The notes: generated by a model from the sequence alone, not told the origin. 64,000 nt of DNA from Calamus simplicifolius (GCA_900491605.1 UESW01005042.1:117063-181062), one strand, 5' to 3'; counted from the first letter of the stretch, positions 10,055 through 22,282 are shown. Translations and numbers: made by a program.

Positions 10055-11985
10055 CTTCTCAACATTCCAAAACATCAATTTAGCTGTTATGGTTATACAG
10101 AGCTACATAGGAAGGAGGTATATTGAGGGAAAATCAAAAATTGGGACCCTTCTCCATTTTCCATGCCAAAAACCTCCTCCTGTATTAGTTCTCACAAAGG
10201 AGCATATTTTACTAGGAAAATGTACCACACCAATATACTAGTACAAATGTAAGTGTAACAAAATTGGGATCTTTGTTGCTTGGTGGCCAAAATTATTTGC
10301 AAAAATGAGGACGCCTGTATTAGAATTAGAATAAGGCACTGCTCTTCAGGTGTGAATGAGGCTAAAAAAGAAAAAACCAACAGCAAAACCCGAAGGCATG
10401 CTAATGACATAATCGAGTGTCCCACAAGACAATGTTTTCAACAAAATGATGATGACGGTCTACTCTTTCATGATTCTTTGAAGACTAATGAACCACAAAA
10501 AGAATCGAGTACGAAGCAAAGTTAAGCAACATGAATGCTTTGCATGATCATATTGCAGCTATTTTTATGACATGTAAAATTTTTATTTTTAATATTGTAC
10601 TTATTGTCTGTAAAATAAGTATCAATATCTGTACTTACCAATTCAGTATGATATAGATTAATGGAGTATGGTACGTACCCTATATCATAGAAGAGTACCT
10701 TCTTTTTTCACTCTTAACCGCTTGGCGTCGGATGCTTGGAATTAACATCAAATAGTAGGGGTTAGTTTGGACCGATTCGGATTCATACCCAACTGAAACT
10801 CTATTCTGTATTGGTACCTAACAATACAGTATAGTACAGTTAGTATAAGTTAGTACAATAGACTTTGATTGTATTTGTAATATGAATATTGTGCTTCATA
10901 TCTAATTATTTTGCGTGAGAAAAAATAAGATTGCTTGTTACATTTTTTTGGTGGTATTAGAATCAATCTTTGCTTGCTAACTTTTTTAGTATAGTATTCA
11001 AATTAAAATATAATATAAAAATTATAAGTTAACAATATTGTACACTATATATATATAATACTATTATTATATTATATTATATATCATAATGCAATATTAT
11101 TATGTAATACTAGGATAATATTATTATCATAGTAATATTATGAAAAGATTATTTTATTTTCATAATAACTTAGAATAGACTATACCATACTATAGTATAT
11201 TATATTTTATTTTATCACTTAATAATAAATAAAAAAATTTCTTATTATTATATATTAATATATAGTAATAGTTTTCATAATACTTTATTTTAAATTATTG
11301 AATTATAATTATTAATTAAAAAGTTTCATTATATCATATTATAATGCTATACTTTATATCATTTTACATCATAATTCTATACCCCTTAAAGATAACTCTA
11401 AAATACCTTTTGAACCTTGAAAAGGTAAAACACATGTGCTAGATTATCTTAAAATATAAGGGTAACTGACTAATGTAGATATATCCGAAATAAAGAGAAA
11501 AAAATAGGATCTAAAATCAGTGATTTTTTTTATAGGTTGTTTCTTGGATAGCAATACCAATAGGTTCTGATAAATTATGAAATAAGTAATATCTTAAATA
11601 ATATTCTTATTGAATTAAAAGATGCCATTTATTTTGAAAATGCATTCTCTTTTAAGAGCCAAGTTCCAAATCAAGTATCTTCTAATCCTTCTTAATTTCT
11701 AATTTTCTTGAATTTAGGTCCTCTAATCATTCAAAGAAAAGAAAAAGAAAATTAAATATGAAAGTGAACCTTTTGAACTTAGAAGAAGTTTAAGAATAAA
11801 GAAGAAAAAGACCTTGGTGAATGTTTTTTTTACTTTCCTAATCAACTTTTCACTTTTTTGGAGGCAATATCTTTACCTAATACCCTTTTTGAAAGAAAGC
11901 TACTCTTTCAAAATATAATTTAATCCTTCAAAATCAAACTTGGATCTTATTTGTTCCACACTTTGGTAGTAAATTTCTAGAATAT
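10055..11985. other. AT-rich intergenic DNA, no gene seen
   Basis: Short frames only. 11030-11360 is almost pure A/T (TATATA and AATATTAT runs). No intact gene or RNA is supported. Confidence 0.5.
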
Positions 11986-11989
11986 AATG

Positions 11990-13330
11990 GGTATCTAGAA
12001 GAAACTTATATCCGATGGATCAATAGAGAAGTATAAGATTAAATTAGTAGTCAAAGGGTATAACCAAAAGAAAGTGTTAGAATTCTTTAATACATAATCT
12101 CTTGTAGTTAGACTAACAACCCATAAAACTCTTCTTACCATTGCTTGCATCCATAAGTTGATCATTCATCAAACGAATATAAAGACGACATTTCTTAATG
12201 AAGAGCTTGAGGAGAAGATTTATATAGAGCAGCTTAAAGGTTTTCCTGTAAAAGAATAAGAAAACAAGGTTTAATTTGTAACTTACCAAGTCCCTATATG
12301 ATTTTAAACATATTACAAAAGAATGGTACCAGAAATTTGATCAAATCATCTTATCTTTTTATATTTGAAATTAATAAGTATAATAAGTACGTCTATTCTA
12401 AGATCATTGATACTAATTCTATAATCCCTTACTTATATGTCGATAATATCCTAATCTTTAGAATATCTTTTAAAATTATCTTGAAATAAATTTTTTCTTT
12501 ATTAAAATTTGATATGAAAGTTTTAGATAAAGCAAATGTTATACTAGGAATGATGCTTATCAAATTGCATAAAAGGATAGCTATCTTCCTTTCTCACTCT
12601 ATTATAAAAATAATCAAAAATTTTGTTTATTTTGATCTTAAATCAATATACACTCCATGTAATCCTAACTTTCACTTAAAGAAAATCTAGATGACCTAAT
12701 TAATTCGTTAAAATATTCTTAAATCATAAGATTCCTCTTATATGTGGCAAATAGGATTGCCTATGCTATAGGGAGACTAAATAGATATAACTAAAATCTT
12801 AATCAATCTCATTGAGTTGCCTTAAAATAGTGTTTCGATATCTAAAAAGAATACTTAAGCTCTCTTTGTTGTTCACTAGAAATCCTGAGGTAGTTGAAGG
12901 TTACAGTGATACTAATTGGATCATCATTCTCTTAATCTTAAATCGATCATTGAATATCTTTTTATTTTTGATGATGCTACTCTTGCTTAAAGATTACCTA
13001 AGCAAAACTATCATTTTTAGAAGCATCATGGAGATCAAGCTAATAACTCTGGACACCATTTCTAATGAGGCATAGTGAATTAAGAATCTAGTATCAGAAT
13101 TACCTTTGATACCAAAGCCAATTCCAGTCGTATCAATCCATTGTGATAATAAAGCCATAATTAAACTGATTATTAAAAGAGTGCCAATAAAAGAATAAAC
13201 CAATATATATGTTCATCATAAGTCTATAAGATAACATAAGAAAAGTAATTTTACCTTCTTAAAATTTATCAAGTTTAAAAGAATTGATAAATCAATTAAC
13301 CAAGGGATTTTCTAGTGGTGCAGTCCTAGA
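11990..13330 (+). pseudogene. Decayed copia reverse transcriptase/RNase H fragment
   Basis: Translation in shifting frames recovers copia pol landmarks in order: IHKLIIHQ plus an LNEELEEKIYIEQ segment (12150-12235), YLYVDNILIF in the place of the YVDD box (12435-12475), FDMKVLDKANVILGM (12510-12555), YLKRILK (12838-12858), GYSDTNWI of the RNase H start (12898-12921) and a CDNKAI segment near 13142. Frames are broken many times and no LTRs were found, so this is an old relic, more decayed than the element at 15992-21667. Confidence 0.8.
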
Positions 13331-14704
13331 ATCATTAAGAAGATAAAGTTTAAGTCCATTATTTGGTTACCAGCAATAGATACCTAGCCTCTGTGATTGA
13401 AGATCTCGTAAAAGAGGTTCAATATAATAGAAACGAAGCTGATTGAGTATTGTGTTAGAGCATAAATTTTGAAGAAATTTCTTCTTTCATTTCTAATGAG
13501 TGCTCTTATGAGGTGATAGAATAGATTTGTGTAAAATTAAATTATACTCTTAATGGATCGAAGACAATTGTCTACTAGGTATTAATCATAAATACCTTTG
13601 GAGGATTCATTTATGTGAGATTATGTATTAAGCCGCAAGAGGGATTGAGCTAATCTTAAGAAATTCTCATAAAAAATTAAGGTAAAGTCTTTAATATGTG
13701 TTGACTATTAAACTTAATTGTCTGTATTATGTGTGTGATCAATAGAAATATGGGTCAAATACCTAATTAAAGGTCTACTTCATATAGTTCCTTCAAATAA
13801 ATATAATTAATACTAAATGAGGTTCAAATCTATTGGACATCTCATCTATTGCACAATATATGTTGCCTAAAATTATGTTATTTGATTTACTAGTCTTTAA
13901 AATTTTAAACTTTTGTGGGGGATTATTTCAATATAGGCTTCCATGTACTCCCTTGTTCAATCTTTAGTATCCTGGCCGGTCTACAAGTTTTGTTTAAAGT
14001 AATTTTAGCCATGGCCTTGAATCATCAGCAAGTCATGGTGATAAAAGGCACATCATTTATAAAATGGATTGACTTCAGCATTAACCTAAAAAAATTGATA
14101 TTTAAATGGCAATAAATTAGGGCATACAATCAGGGTATTGAGTTTAATCAAATACTCTAATTAGGGTTTTCGATCCATCTTGCTACACATTGGGTCAATT
14201 TCACTGTTTGAGTTTAATGAAGACACAAATGCAGTAATGACCTAGTTCAATTATTAGGACCCAACCACTATTTGGATCAAATCCAATCTTTAAACTTAAT
14301 AAGTCTAATTACTAATGATTGGATCAAATGTAATATCATAACTTAGTCGCTTGGCTTGATTCTTGATCTTACAATTAGTTGGGTTTAGATTAAGGCATCT
14401 ATTCTAATTTTTTAAATTAGGCTCAATTATAATAAAAATTTGTTCCGAATGAGTTGAAGTCCAATTGAGACCACAATATTTGATCAAAAGAAAATAAAGA
14501 AATAATGATGAAGTTGATTTAAAGCACCATGTTAATAATTGGTTTGAAAAGTCATGGGTTTAAATTTGATTTTCAACATCTTTTTCTAAATTTTGAACTC
14601 ATTTCGAATATCTTTTCTAAAATTTTAAATTTTAAAAAATTTAGAAAAAATAATATGAGCTAGCCAAAAAAAAAAAAGAAATGGGTAAAAAAGGTAAAAC
14701 AGAG

Positions 14705-14737
<33 letters not shown>

Positions 14738-14930
14738 TCATGCACCCGTCAAAAAGAAAAAAAATTGAGCAAAACAAAATATTACAAGAGATCATAAGTA
14801 TTCGATTTGAACTATAATATGTGATAAAAAAATAAAAAAATATAATTTTATTATCAAAATAAAATGACCAAATTGGTTTCGACGTGCTACTTTTCCCTCT
14901 TGATTCCGTCCGTTCTACTCGAGCCTGTCG
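13331..14930. other. AT-rich intergenic DNA, no gene seen
   Basis: No supported coding sequence. Contains an A-rich low-complexity stretch (about 14668-14760) with an unbroken run of over 20 A near 14710-14725. Confidence 0.5.
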
Positions 14931-14933
14931 AGG

Positions 14934-15290
14934 GGGCCTAAAATATCGTTATTCTACGGATCAGATCGGGAATAATCGAACAACATTGAATGCTTAAGCC
15001 GAATCGAGTTCCGCTCGGCCAACCCAATAAAAAATGCTTGAATTACTTGCAGTAGCGTGCTCAGGGAAGAAGTATTTTATTAGAAAAATATTTCAGTACA
15101 ACGTTTAACATCACGTCCTTTAATATCAAATCCAGATAGACGGAGGAAAGGAGAGAGTAAGGCCCCTAAAAAAATCATTATGCTTCACATCAAATCGGAA
15201 ATAATCGAACAACATTAAATGCTTAAACCGAATCGAGTTCCATTTGGCCAACCTAATTAAAAAAAATGTTTGAATTAGCCGCGGTAGAGT
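14934..15290. repeat. Partial tandem duplication (~226-bp offset)
   Basis: AATAATCGAACAACATT, CGAATCGAGTTCC and GGCCAACC occur in the same order at about 14970-15030 and again at 15190-15250. The first copy is followed by the GST promoter-like stretch at 15068-15150. The second diverges after about 15290. Confidence 0.8.
15068..15150 (+). promoter_or_regulatory. Orphan copy of the GST promoter/5' leader
   Basis: Resembles 31610-31735, just upstream of the intact GST: AAATATTTCAGT, ACGTTTAA, then TCAAATCCAGATAGACGGAG against CCAAATCCATATAGACGGAG, in the same order and orientation. About 36 bp present in the GST leader are missing here. It stops before any start codon, and no GST exon follows. 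Best read as the remnant of a tandem GST copy or of a duplicated promoter. Confidence 0.7.
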
Positions 15291-15319
15291 GCTCGAGGAG
15301 GACGGATGCATGGAGCATG

Positions 15320-15970
15320 GTTACTCATGAGCAATGTTTTAAAAATTAAACCAATTAGACATAATTAACGAAAAAACCAACTTCGCGATCCATTGAGTCA
15401 CCGTCTTCGTAGTCTATCATTTTGGATGTTAAAACTAAAAGCAAAAAAACTTTTATTTTATTATATTTAAATAAAATTTAATTTTTAATATATTATGCTT
15501 AACTTGTATTGAATGGTATAATTGCTCGTCTGTTTTAAAAAAAAAATAAAAAAAATATTAAATCAAATAAAGAATTAGTTTAACATTTAGATTGATTCAA
15601 TCAAACAAATCCTTTAATTAAATCAAATAATATTATAATTAATTTTTAATTTAATAATATAAAATAATAAATATTATATTATATTTATTATCAAACTATA
15701 AAAATATGCTAACTTCGTTCGAATGCAAGTTTTTTTTATTATTTATATTTTTTTAATTTTTATTTATTAAAATTAAAAGTTTAAAAATTAAAATTAAATT
15801 AATTTTTTAAAATTTAATTGATTTAATAATTTTTTAAAAAAATTATTAAATTATATAAAAATTAATTTTAATAAAAAAATTAGACTAAACTGATGATCGA
15901 TTTTTGATTGAATAATGATCCACTGGTTTGATTTTTTTTTTGGTATAGGCGGGTGATCATACCAATCTAG
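15320..15970. other. AT-rich intergenic DNA, no gene seen
   Basis: Mostly A/T with runs such as AATTAATTTTTAA. No open frame of note up to the hAT-like element at 15979. Confidence 0.5.
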
Positions 15971-15991
15971 AGTGAGTCTAGGGCTGTAATT

Positions 15992-16616
15992 TGTTGGATA
16001 AGTTTGAGGAAAAAGATAGTACCCGGAATGATTTATCTATTTGAATATTTGAAGAAGATGTTGTGGCGTGCATGGCACTGTCCTTAAGAGTAGATTCGTG
16101 CCTCTCAGAGATAATATCTCAGTGCAGAAGATCAGAGCACGACTACCCTCCAGGATACAACAGCAGAGTCTTCTAACATGCGTGCACACACCAATGTCAG
16201 AAGAGATGAACAACCGAGATGATTTCGTTCTCTTTGGATAAGAACCAAAGCAAAGGAATTAATTTCTGGACTGGATAAGGATGAAGGAATGAATCTTTGG
16301 ATAAGGATGGAATGGAAAGCATAAAATTTGAATGAGTTAAATAATGGCATTGCTTCGAATATTTATAAGAAAGCAAGCACCGATCGAGCGACGAAGTCAA
16401 TCCAACGGGAATGACGATTCAGTTCAAAGGTCGATCAGCGTCCAATGGTTGGTCAAAGAAAATAAGACTTATCACGTACGTAGAGACGTATAAGTTAAAA
16501 GACTGGTCAAAAAGAAAAATAAAAAGACTTATCCTACCGGTTGAGAATGATATATCAGATAAAAGGACTTATCAAGTCAAAAGGCTTTTGAATATTAAAT
16601 ATACTAGATTTCAACA
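15992..16616 (-). repeat. 3' LTR of the copia element
   Basis: 625 bp, closely matching 21037-21667. A minus-strand TATAAATA box lies at 16360-16367. CTTAAGAGTAGATT at 16083-16096 is the reverse complement of the sequence at the primer-site position. Confidence 0.95.
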
Positions 16617-16626
16617 ATCCCCCACT
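16617..16626 (-). other. Polypurine tract of the copia element
   Basis: On the minus strand AGTGGGGGAT directly precedes the 3' LTR start TGTTGAAATC. Confidence 0.8.
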
Positions 16627-17229
16627 ATTTCAATATACAAAAGAAGACAAGACAAACTTTGAAGGAACTTTAAGAATGTAATGCATAAGCCATGGTGTCT
16701 ATGTGACTATGAACCAGGCATAGAAAAATAATGTAATCCATAAAAGGTTGGTGAAACTAAGTTTCTATGAACCAATCCTTCTTTTATTGGATCATTGACT
16801 TATAACTCACATTCCATCTCTCAGATTTCGGTTGTTCAAGCGGGTTGACACGTTTCGGCCATGCGTCTACCTGGATATTCATGAGTGCTCTAGAGATCCC
16901 ACCCAAGTCTCATAGGAAGCGGCCACCACCTCCATACTCATATAGGTGGATTGTCATCAAGTATACACTGCAGTTTTGTATACCACCCAAATTAGGCTAT
17001 GACATCCATTAAGAACTTCACATATTAGTTCAACCTAAACACTGCAGAATACTATCTCACACCATAGAAAGGGATTTCACAATATAAATAATTATGATAG
17101 TATACTCCAAGTTGTCCAGTGAATTTTTTCCCATATGAACCTTCTTCCCGGGATCTCCGTTCATGAAGGTTGGGTTACCATCACTTCAACTTTTGATCTG
17201 GGTATAATCCATTTCCCTCGATGTATTGC

Positions 17230-17481
17230 TCACAAGCTTTTGCTTAGAGGCTTAGTCAGAGGATCGGCCAAATTCAACTCTAATCTTACATAATCCAAAG
17301 ATATTACTCCATCATTAATAAGCTGCCTCACAATATTATGTCTTAGACGTATATGTCTACTCTTTCCATTATAAATTTTGTTTTTAGCTTTAGCTATGGC
17401 AGCCTGACAATCACAATGTATAGACACAGATGGAGCTGGTCTCATCCAAATGGGAAGATCTATCAAAAGATTCTGAGCCAT
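17230..17481 (-). pseudogene. Copia RNase H C-terminal segment
   Basis: An 83-codon piece with the copia RNase H hallmarks VSIHCDCQAAIAKAKN, KSRHIRLRHNIVRQLI and LNLADPLTKPL. It is the 3' end of pol and is separated from the reverse transcriptase piece (17659) by frame breaks. In an intact element it would be joined to one polyprotein. Confidence 0.88.
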
Positions 17482-17658
17482 TCGGCCTCAGTACCAGCCT
17501 TCTCCAAGGCAATAAACTCGGATTCCATTGTAGACCGAGCTATACATGTTTGCTTAGATGATTTCATGACACTGCTCCTCCTCCAAGGGTAAACACATAT
17601 CCGCTAGTGGATTTCATCTCATCAGAGTCTGAAATCCAGTTAGCATCACAATACCCTT

Positions 17659-18623
17659 CTAATACTGTAGGAGTCCACAATACATTAAACCATAGTTCAT
17701 GGTTCCTTTCAAATATCTAAGCACTCTTTGTAATGCAATCCAATGATCCTTGTTAGGACATTGGGTATATCTACTTAGTCTTCCTACAGCATAAGCAATA
17801 TCAGGTCGAGTGCAGTTCATCAAATACATAAGACTACCAATAATTTGAGCATATTTTGATTGTAAGACACCATTGCTTTTATTTTTCTTAAGCTGTGAAT
17901 TAGCATTATAAGGAGTGCTCACAGGCTTACAATCAAAATGTGAAAACTTTTTCAATGATTTTCTCAACATAATGTTCTTGTGAAAGTATGATACTATTGA
18001 CTTCTTTACAAGTCTAATTCCTAAAATCATATCTGCTTCTCCCATATCTTTCATATCAAAATTCAAAGTCAAGAACATTTTGGTGCTAGTAACAATATCA
18101 AAATTAGTGCCAAATATGAGCATATCGTCTACATACAAATAAATTATAACACATTCATGATTAACAACTTTAGAATAAATACATTTATCAGCACTATTAA
18201 TTTGATATCCATTTGAAACTAGCACTTTATCAAACTTATCATGCCATTGTTTTGGTGCTTGTTTAAGCCATACAAAGATTTAATTAATTTACAAACTTTA
18301 TGCTCATTACCAGGAAGAACACAACCCTCAGGTTGATCCATATATATTTCTTCTTCTAGGTCTCCATTAAGAAATGCAGTTTTAACATCCATTTGATGAA
18401 TTATCAATTTATGAATAGATGCAAGAGCAATCAAGACTCTAATAGAAGTTATTCTTGTCACAGGTGCAAAAGTATCAAAGTAGTCAATATCTTTCTTTTG
18501 AAAAACCTTTTGCAACCAACCTTGCTTTAAATTTTCAATAGAACCATCAGGCTTTAGCTTTTTCTTAAAGATCCATTTATACCCAATAGTTTTAGCTCCA
18601 GGGGTAAACTTACTAATTCCCAT
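17659..18623 (-). pseudogene. Copia reverse transcriptase, frameshifted
   Basis: Two frames, 18623-18219 and 18225-17659, hold the reverse transcriptase. The first has YKWIFKKKLKPDGSIE, FDTFAPVTR, HQMDVKTAFLNGDLEEEIYM and SLYGL. The second starts at the palm and has IIYLYVDDMLIFG (the YVDD active site), DMGEADMILGI and MYLMNCTRPDIAYAVG. A single missing base near 18262-18266, just after SLYGL, separates them. The enzyme would copy element RNA to DNA in the particle; as read it cannot be made whole. Confidence 0.92.
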
Positions 18624-18639
18624 GTATGATTGCTCATGA

Positions 18640-19790
18640 TGGATTCTATCTCATTATTTATAGCCTCTCTCCAAAATATAGCATCAAGAGATGAAATTGC
18701 TTCAGAATAGGTTTGAGATCATTATCAACAAGAAAGTATAAAAATCATCTCCTAGATTGGTTTCCTTTCTGATTCTCTTGGATCTCCTTAGCTCTTGAAT
18801 GTCATCAGGCTTTAAATTAGGTTCAATCACTTGTGGTCTAGAAGGTCTTTCTAAGAGGTTCTCATAGGAAAGATATGTTCAAAAAATTCTGCATCTTTGG
18901 TCTCAACTATAGTATTAGGTTCATGATATTATTTTACTTTTAATCACTAAGAACCTATAGACTGCGCTATATTTTTTGCAGGATTATTTTGAACATAACC
19001 TATGAACATATAATCAAAGTTTTAGATCCTAACTTTCTCTTTTTAATTCAGAAAGCAAGACCTTAGCTATCATTCCATACTCATAGGGTGTTTTATTGGT
19101 TTTCTTATAAGGAATTCTATTTTGAATAAAACAAGCAGAAAGAAGGGCTTCCCCCTACAAGTTCATGGGTGCACCAGAACTAATGAGCAATGCATTCATC
19201 ATTTCTTTAAGTGTTCTATTCTTTCTCTCAGCCACTCCATTAAATTCAGGTGAATAAGGAGGAGTAAATTCATGAATTATACCATGTTGTGCACAAAAAA
19301 TTAAAAAAAGTAGAATCATATTCTCCTCCTCTATCAGATCTAAGCCTTTTTATTTTTCTTATTAATTGATTTTTAACTTCTGCCTTATATTTTAAAAACA
19401 TTTTGAAGGCTTCATCTTTTGATTTTAATAGATAAACCATTGCATAAAGAGAAAAATCATCGATAAAAGTAATACAGTATTTCTTTCCACTTTAGTTATA
19501 TTACCTTTTAAGTCTCCTAAGTCAGAATGAATTAATTCTAACAATTCAGTTTCTCTTGTATGAATAGATTTGCAACTTCTTTTGTTAATTTAGATTCTAC
19601 ACATGTTTGACATTTTTCATGATCATAAGAAGTAGACATGTTATTTAGCAAACCTAATTATTTCATTAATATAAGAGTAATTAACATGTCCTAATCTACC
19701 ATGCCAAAGATTAACAGAGTCAAGCAAGTAAGCAAAAGAAGATGATGCATTTTCATTCATAACTTCGAGTACATTTAATACAAATAGACC
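18640..19790 (-). pseudogene. Copia integrase region, decayed
   Basis: Directly continues the gag-protease frame after an in-frame TAG (19791-19793). WHGRLGHVNY-type sequence of the zinc-binding GAG-preintegrase part lies near 19680-19720. PPYSPEFNGVAER-type words of the integrase catalytic domain can be read in broken frames near 19215-19260. Multiple stops and shifts make it non-functional. Confidence 0.75.
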
Positions 19791-21020
19791 CTAGTTATAA
19801 TATCCTTTCCCAATAAAATTTTTAGATTTGGTCATGACAACTTTGTCAGACTCAAATGACACTTTCACACCATTTTTTTCAAGCAAGGCCACAGAAATCA
19901 AGTTCACACGGATGTCCAGCATATGTAGCACATCTCCAAGTGAAAGGACTTTTCCAGAAGTCAGTTTTAGATTAACTTTTCCTTTGCCAATCACTGAATA
20001 AGACTTTGAGTTGCCCATGAAGACTTGCTCCTCTCCTTTTGGCAGTGGGATATAGAAGGCAAATGCATTTTTATCGCCACATATATGACGAGTGGCTCCA
20101 GAATCCATCATCCAGTCCTTTGTATGTGCAACAATATTGGCCTCACTAACAACCGCAGCAATCACATCTTCTTCAACCATCAAGTTAGCCTTTGGTTTGG
20201 CTGGAGCATCATTATTTTTTCTAAACCTGCAGTGGACAGCATGGTGTCCTGGTTTTCCACAAACATAGCAAGATCCCTTTTTCTTCTTAAAATTTTGACT
20301 TCTTTGAACATGAGACTTCTTATCATATTTCTCGTAATAGTTTCTATGTTTGGGCTTATAGGACTTATATTTATCCTTACTAGATCCATCCTCTATTAGA
20401 TTAGCTTTACTAGTCATTTCCTTAGCCTTTTCTATCTTTTCTCGGGCTCTATTTTGCTCTTCAATCCTAATATGCACAATGACATCTTCAAGGAACATAG
20501 ACTTTCTTTTATGCTTTAGATTATTCTTATAATCTTTCCAAGATTCAGGTAATTTTTTAATTAGGGATCCAGCAATAAAAGCATCAGGAAGAATAATATT
20601 TTTATTTTTAAGGTCATCTATGAGAACATGGAAAGCATGGATCTGAGATGACACATCTTTATCTTCTGACATGATAAAGTTAAAAAGATTTCCTATTGCA
20701 TATTTTTGAGAACCAGCATCTTCAAGAATATATTTTCTTTTAAGGCTTTCCCAAATCTTAAAGGCTGATTTAATAGGATAATAAATATCAAATAGTTCAT
20801 TGGATAGAGTACTAAGAATAGTATGCCTACATATTCTGTTAGCCTTTTCCCAATTTAGAAGGCTCTTCTCTTTCTTAGGTTTAGGATCAGCCAAAATATA
20901 TGCTATATTATAAACATCTAATATTTTTTCTTGCCAACATTTATAATGGGAACCAGTAAATTGCTCAATCTTGGATGTATCGGAAAAGGACTTAGTAGCA
21001 GCAACCATAATAGAGTTCAT
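19791..21020 (-). pseudogene. Copia gag-protease segment, ends at premature TAG
   Basis: A 409-codon frame from an ATG only 16 bases after the LTR. Residues about 1-210 form the Gag core, with FIAGSLIKKLPESWKDYKN matching copia capsid proteins. A CX2CX4HX4C zinc knuckle (CYVCGKPGHHAVHC) lies near residue 250, and the aspartic protease motif DSGATRHICG near residue 310. The frame stops at FIGKGYYN with TAG at 19791-19793, and the same frame stays open past it into integrase sequence, so one base change probably cut the polyprotein. Gag packages element RNA; the protease releases the mature proteins. Confidence 0.93.
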
Positions 21021-21034
21021 AATCTACTCTTAAG
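21021..21034 (-). other. Putative self-complementary primer site of the copia element
   Basis: On the minus strand the LTR end is followed by AT and then CTTAAGAGTAGATT, and then by the gag ATG. The element's LTR transcript contains the exact complement AATCTACTCTTAAG (minus strand of 21129-21142; also 16083-16096 in the other LTR). There is no TGGTATCAGAGC-type site. Self-priming is an inference. Confidence 0.55.
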
Positions 21035-21036
21035 AT

Positions 21037-21667
21037 TATTGGATAAGTTTGAGGAAAAGATAGTACCCGGAATGATTTATCTATTTGAATGTATTTGAAG
21101 AAGATGTTGTGGCGTGCACGACACTGTCCTTAAGAGTAGATTCGTGCCTCTCGGAGATAATATCTCGGTGCAGAAGATCAGAGCACGACTACCCTTCAGG
21201 ATACAACAGCAGAGTCTTCTAACAAGCATTCATACACCAATGTCAGAAGAGGATGAACAACCGAGATAATTTCCTTCTCTTTGGATAAAAACGAAAGCAA
21301 AGGAATTAATTTCTGAACTGGATAAGGATGAAGGAATGAATCTCTGGATAAGGATGGAATGGAAAAGCATAAAATTTGAATGAGTTAAACACTAGCATTG
21401 CTTCGAATATTTATGAGAAAGTAAGCACCGGTCGAGAGCGACGAATCAATCCAACGGAATAACGATTCAGTCCAAAGGTCGATCAACGTCCAACGGTTGG
21501 TCAAAGAAAATAAGACTTATCACATACGTAGAGACGTATAAGTCAAAAGACTGATCAAAAAGAAAAATAAAAAGACTTATCCCTACCGGTTGATAATAAC
21601 GTATCAGATAAAAGGACATATCAAGTCAAAAGGCTTTTGAATATTGAAATACACTAGATTTTTAACA
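21037..21667 (-). repeat. 5' LTR of the copia element
   Basis: 631 bp, partner of 15992-16616. The TATA position (21409-21416) reads CATAAATA on the minus strand, against TATAAATA in the other LTR. Confidence 0.95.
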
Positions 21668-22282
21668 TAATTGAGCCGAGCTGCTCACGAGCTACTTGAG
21701 GCTCGGCTCGATAAAAGCTCATTCATGTTTGGCTTGTCAGGTAAACGAGTCAAGCTTGAGCTTCATTTTAGAGCTCATTTGATAAACGAGCCGAGCTTGA
21801 GCATGGAAGCAAATTCGATTAGGAGCTCGCGAACAGCTCGATTAAGAGCTCATGAGACGGCTCAATTAGAAGCCCGTGAGCTGGCTTGATTAGAAGCTCA
21901 TGAATAAGATGTCTTTTCATCTTCTCTGTCTTTTTATCTTCACTAGCTGCTCTTTGGGTTTAAGAATCTAGTTTTTTTTTATTCTCGAGCCGAGATTTTA
22001 ACAAGCTTAATTTAGGTTGAGCTTGAAACGAGCTCAATTCAAGCTTAAGCTTGAAATGAGCTTTTTCTAAGTCGAGCTTGTCGAGCTTTCTAATCATACC
22101 AAATGAGCAAGCTCGAGTCAAGCCCGAGCTTTTTGTAATCAAGCTCGAGCTAAGCTTGAATAGGATTTTTCAAATTTAAACGAGCTCAAGCTCGAGTATT
22201 TGTTAATGAGATGAGCTTGAGCACGAGAAAGTTTGGCTTGGCTCGGCTCGATTACAGCCCTAGGTAAGTCAAACCCAACATA

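Larger units (their letters stand above)
15992..21667 (-). mobile_element. Copia LTR retrotransposon, broken pol, TSD TAATT
   Basis: LTRs at 15992-16616 and 21037-21667 flank gag-protease, integrase, reverse transcriptase and RNase H in copia order on the minus strand. TAATT at 15987-15991 and 21668-21672 is a perfect 5-bp TSD. The termini are TGTTGG and TTAACA or TCAACA; the inner terminus of the right LTR reads TATTGG. A purine tract AGTGGGGGAT (minus) precedes the 3' LTR. The usual Met-tRNA primer site is missing; a 14-nt self-complementary sequence occupies its place (21021-21034). Gag resembles the Tork-type lineage. The copy is inactive by stops and frameshifts. Confidence 0.95.
15979..22262. 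mobile_element. hAT-like non-autonomous element, split by a copia insertion
   Basis: The two parts are 15979-15991 and 21668-22262. The left end reads TAGGGCTGTAATTGAGCC across the insertion, and the right end in reverse complement reads TAGGGCTGTAATCGAGCC. Flanking 8-mers AGTGAGTC (15971-15978) and GGTAAGTC (22263-22270) agree at 6 of 8, fitting an aged hAT 8-bp TSD. The interior is a non-coding patchwork of GAGCTCG, GCTCGAG and CGAGCCGAGC words in both orientations. Confidence 0.75.
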
